Source: Solobacterium sp.
Lineage (GTDB): Bacteria > Bacillota_I > Bacilli_A > Erysipelotrichales > Erysipelotrichaceae
DNA: 10,391 nucleotides
Assembly (NCBI GenBank): GCA_016284975.1
Contig: JAEEPV010000092.1
Location: 1-10,391, forward strand
Direction of reading: 5' to 3'
The position numbers were made by a program, and so were the translations under genes. This document shows positions 7,887 to 10,391 of the stretch, piece after piece; position 1 is the stretch's first letter; the number at the start of each line of letters is the position of its first letter. A model generated the notes under the pieces. The model was not told the origin of the DNA. It was given only the letters and a program-made list of their open reading frames with translations, and did no database searches.

Positions 7887-10340
7887 ATGGAAAAAGAAAT
7901 TACCTACCAGATGAATCTGAAGGACTGGTCGGTAACCGGTAACGGCAATATAAAGGAAGTCATGACCCGGGAACTGAATCTGTCCCGCAAAGAAATCTCC
8001 CGTCTGAAATTTGACGGTGAGATTCTTTTGAACGGGGAGAGAACCAGGGTCAATGATCGGATGCGGGTCGGGGATACACTGACCCTGAGATTTCCGGAGG
8101 CTGAAACCGGCAGAGTCCCGATTCTGGAAGCGGAGCCGGAGATCCTGTTTGAAAATGAAGACATGGTCATTGTGAACAAGCCGGCGGGCATTCCGTGCCA
8201 TCCGGTACATAATCACATCAATGATTCCATGGGTACGATACTGGCATCCTATTATCAGAAGCAGGGGTATGACTTTGTGATCCGTCCGGTTGGAAGACTG
8301 GATAAGGATGTCAGCGGTGCAATCATCTACGCGAAAAACCGTCTTGCGGCAGCGCGGCTTTCCAAAGACCGGGAAGACGGCAAGCTGCGGAAATACTACA
8401 CCGCATTTGTCATGGGTGTGCTTGAGGCAAAGCGCGGTGTCATTGACGCCCCGATCGCAAAAGTTGCGGGACAGCGCAAGCGGATCAGCGGAGAAGAGGA
8501 AGGGAAACCGGCATCTACCTACTATCAGGTAACCCGTGAGTTTCACGTTGGAGAAGAATCAATCTCCGTGCTGGCTGTTGAAATTGAAACCGGACGCACG
8601 CATCAGATTCGTTCCCATCTTGCGTCCATCGGACATCCGCTTCTTGGAGATGAACTGTATGGCGGTGACATGCGGCTGATGAGACGGCCGGCACTGCACT
8701 GCGCAAAGATCAGTTTTCTGACACCGTTTGAGCGAACGGAGTATGAAGCTGACGCGCCGCTGCCGGCAGATTTGAAACGGCTTGTCGAACATCCGGATGA
8801 GATCAGCTTTGACAATCCGATTCTTGCGGATGAACTGGAATTGGAAGCCGGCACAAAAGGAATGGAATACGGCGATGCCGGTCAGAAGATCCTCGCGTCG
8901 TTGAAACAGACTTCGGAACTGACGGAAGTTGAGGATCCTGCTGTTCCTTCGGAAAATGGAACGAGGACACGACGAAGGATAAGAATTGTTCCGGTTCTGA
9001 TCATTGCGGCGATTCTTCTGATTGTCATTATTGCGGCGATCATCGCATTCCGTCACTACCACAGTACGATCAGCCGCAATGAGGCGGAGGAACTGTACAG
9101 CACGCTGAGAGTTGAATTCAAAAAAGATGCGACGGTGGAATACGGCGGTGATTTTCACCCGAATGATTATGTTGAATCCGCAGAGGGAGAACTCACTGTC
9201 AGCGGATCCGTAGACACCAAAAAGCTTGGCAGCCAGGATGTGACATACACTGTCAGCGGTGAAACCAAAGACGGTACGACTGTCAGCAGAGACTTCGTAA
9301 AAATCTTTGAAGTAAAAGACACCATCGAGCCGATCATTACGCTGAAAGAAGAGAAAGTCACACTGGCGCTGAATGAAGAATTTGATCCGGAAGACAATGT
9401 GGAACTTGTTGAGGATCCGGTTGACGGAAAGCTGAAGTATACCGTAGATCCCGGAGACTTTTCTGCCGATAAGGCCGGTCTCTACACGATCACAGTTACT
9501 GCGGCAGATAAAAACGGCAATGAAGCTGTTCGCAGGTTTCGCGTTACGGTGGCCTCGGTGGAGAATGATAAAACAGCTGTGAAAACACTGGAGCCCTCTG
9601 CGACGCCTGCTGCTGTAATCGCTGTGGATTCCAAACAGCCGGTTATAACACTCAACGCCATGTCGGTTTCTCTTTCAGAGGGAGACAGCTTCAGCGCAGG
9701 GAGTCTGATCGGATCGGTAAAGGATGATATCGATGGGGATCTTCCGTATACGGAATCGCTTGTACCGGGATCCTATACGGTGATTTCTGATGTCGACAGC
9801 AGTAAGACAGGGGAATACAGCGTCCTTGTTAAGGCAATCGATAAGGCAGGCAACCAGAGTGAAGTGAGTGCGGCTGTAACGGTAAATCCCAAACCAACGC
9901 CTTCTCCTGTGACCGTCAGTTCCGGCGGCAGCGCAAAGGATACGATCTACAACTTCCTGGTTTCTGCGATGGGCTTCAATCGTGCGCAGGCATGTGGTGT
10001 TCTGTCGAACATGCACAGAGAATCCCGCTTTAGTCCGACCGCAGATAACGGGCTCGGCTATTACGGACTGTGTCAGTGGGGCAACGAACGGAAAGACAGT
10101 CTTATATCCTGGTGCGAAGAAAATGACTATGATTATACGACTCTTGATGGACAGCTTCACTTTCTTCAATATGAAATGCCGCTGTATTATCCAAATACAA
10201 CGGCACAGTTAAGAGCCTGTCCGAATACGGAAGAGGGTGCCCGCAAGGCGAGCTGGATCTTCGCAATCGGTTATGAAGTTGCGGGTGAAACATACGCAGA
10301 AATGTCTCAGGACAAAGCTGCGGAATACTTCAATGAATGA
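7887..10340 (+). CDS. RluA-type pseudouridine synthase fused to a membrane-anchored Ig-like/lysozyme cell-wall protein
   Basis: One open 817-aa frame with two unrelated halves. Residues 1-301 form a complete RluA-family pseudouridine synthase: an S4-like RNA-binding region (~20-70), the catalytic motif GRLDKDVSG (136-144) with presumed nucleophile D139, and the EIETGRTHQIRSHL motif starting near 232. A ~60-residue acidic linker leads to a basic cluster (RTRRRIR, 360-366) and one hydrophobic helix (368-388). Then come an Ig-like region (~408-478), two DUF5011/HYR-like Ig modules (~480-556 and ~583-666), a Pro/Ser linker (668-674), and a phage-tail-lysozyme (Phage_lysozyme2-like) domain from ~685 to 817 with likely catalytic E712 in NMHRES and a GLCQWG motif. 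The basic cluster predicts N-inside/C-outside topology. No in-frame stop lies between the halves; the only in-frame Met between them (M326, position 8862) lacks a usable ribosome binding site. ATG 7887 also lacks one; ATG 7911 is an alternative. RNA target and wall substrate are unknown. Confidence 0.85.
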   Translation: MEKEITYQMNLKDWSVTGNGNIKEVMTRELNLSRKEISRLKFDGEILLNGERTRVNDRMRVGDTLTLRFPEAETGRVPILEAEPEILFENEDMVIVNKPAGIPCHPVHNHINDSMGTILASYYQKQGYDFVIRPVGRLDKDVSGAIIYAKNRLAAARLSKDREDGKLRKYYTAFVMGVLEAKRGVIDAPIAKVAGQRKRISGEEEGKPASTYYQVTREFHVGEESISVLAVEIETGRTHQIRSHLASIGHPLLGDELYGGDMRLMRRPALHCAKISFLTPFERTEYEADAPLPADLKRLVEHPDEISFDNPILADELELEAGTKGMEYGDAGQKILASLKQTSELTEVEDPAVPSENGTRTRRRIRIVPVLIIAAILLIVIIAAIIAFRHYHSTISRNEAEELYSTLRVEFKKDATVEYGGDFHPNDYVESAEGELTVSGSVDTKKLGSQDVTYTVSGETKDGTTVSRDFVKIFEVKDTIEPIITLKEEKVTLALNEEFDPEDNVELVEDPVDGKLKYTVDPGDFSADKAGLYTITVTAADKNGNEAVRRFRVTVASVENDKTAVKTLEPSATPAAVIAVDSKQPVITLNAMSVSLSEGDSFSAGSLIGSVKDDIDGDLPYTESLVPGSYTVISDVDSSKTGEYSVLVKAIDKAGNQSEVSAAVTVNPKPTPSPVTVSSGGSAKDTIYNFLVSAMGFNRAQACGVLSNMHRESRFSPTADNGLGYYGLCQWGNERKDSLISWCEENDYDYTTLDGQLHFLQYEMPLYYPNTTAQLRACPNTEEGARKASWIFAIGYEVAGETYAEMSQDKAAEYFNE

Positions 10341-10391
10341 ACAGAATGATTTGCAAACACACAGATGATCTGACGGGAAGGCGGAGCCGGC

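Noticed and set aside
8862..8864. Internal start (M326) giving a separate membrane-lysozyme gene
   Set aside because: AAGGA directly abuts the ATG (no spacing) and GGAAG is 14 nt away, so neither is a good ribosome binding site. It remains the best alternative if the product is found to be split.
10362..10372. Short palindrome CAGAT-G-ATCTG after the last gene
   Set aside because: It is too short, has a 1-nt loop and no T run, and so is not a terminator on its own; the window ends before anything more can be judged.
10337..10391. Possible next gene starting at ATG 10337, overlapping the TGA stop of the fusion gene
   Set aside because: The frame is open to the window edge but only 18 codons are visible. 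There is no ribosome binding site and no recognisable family, and a nearby ATG at 10333 closes quickly.

Overview
The window reads as chromosomal core DNA from a low-to-moderate-GC Gram-positive bacterium (Bacillota). The evidence is the strong AGGAGG-type ribosome binding sites, the comFA-comFC / secA-prfB gene neighbourhood, and the protein families present. A lineage near the Erysipelotrichia is plausible but is an inference from overall impression only. All six genes lie on the + strand and are tightly packed. No RNA gene, insertion sequence, CRISPR array or prophage block is visible.

Layout. (1) 41-2436: a Na+/phosphate cotransporter-type membrane protein with a C-terminal PhoU-like domain, followed 32 nt later by the MTA/SAH nucleosidase gene mtnN (real start 1738). 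This block is closed by a clear intrinsic terminator at 2462-2492. (2) 2551-4301: comFA (DNA-uptake helicase) and comFC (phosphoribosyltransferase-like competence protein), overlapping by 13 nt and probably translationally coupled. (3) 4290-7867: a good sigma-A-type promoter inside the 3' end of comFC drives secA, then prfB 14 nt later. prfB (release factor 2) is split by an in-frame UGA at 6838-6840 and needs the classic programmed +1 frameshift at CTT-TGA-C. The usual Shine-Dalgarno-like stimulator 5' of the slip site is not there; a small hairpin occupies its place. (4) 7887-10340: one uninterrupted 817-codon gene joining a complete RluA-type RNA pseudouridine synthase, one transmembrane segment, about three Ig-like modules and a phage-tail-type lysozyme domain.

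The last gene is the standout. Its N-terminal half should be cytoplasmic and its C-terminal half extracytoplasmic, and the basic cluster before the single hydrophobic helix fits that topology. No stop codon and no convincing internal ribosome binding site separates the halves, so the sequence predicts an RNA-modifying enzyme tethered to a cell-wall hydrolase. This may be a recent operon fusion or a real two-compartment protein; the sequence alone cannot say which.

Secondary points are the apparent absence of hpf between comFC and secA, a SecA lacking the C-terminal zinc-binding tail, an imperfect palindrome over the secA -10 box, and the lack of a ribosome binding site in front of the pseudouridine synthase fusion.
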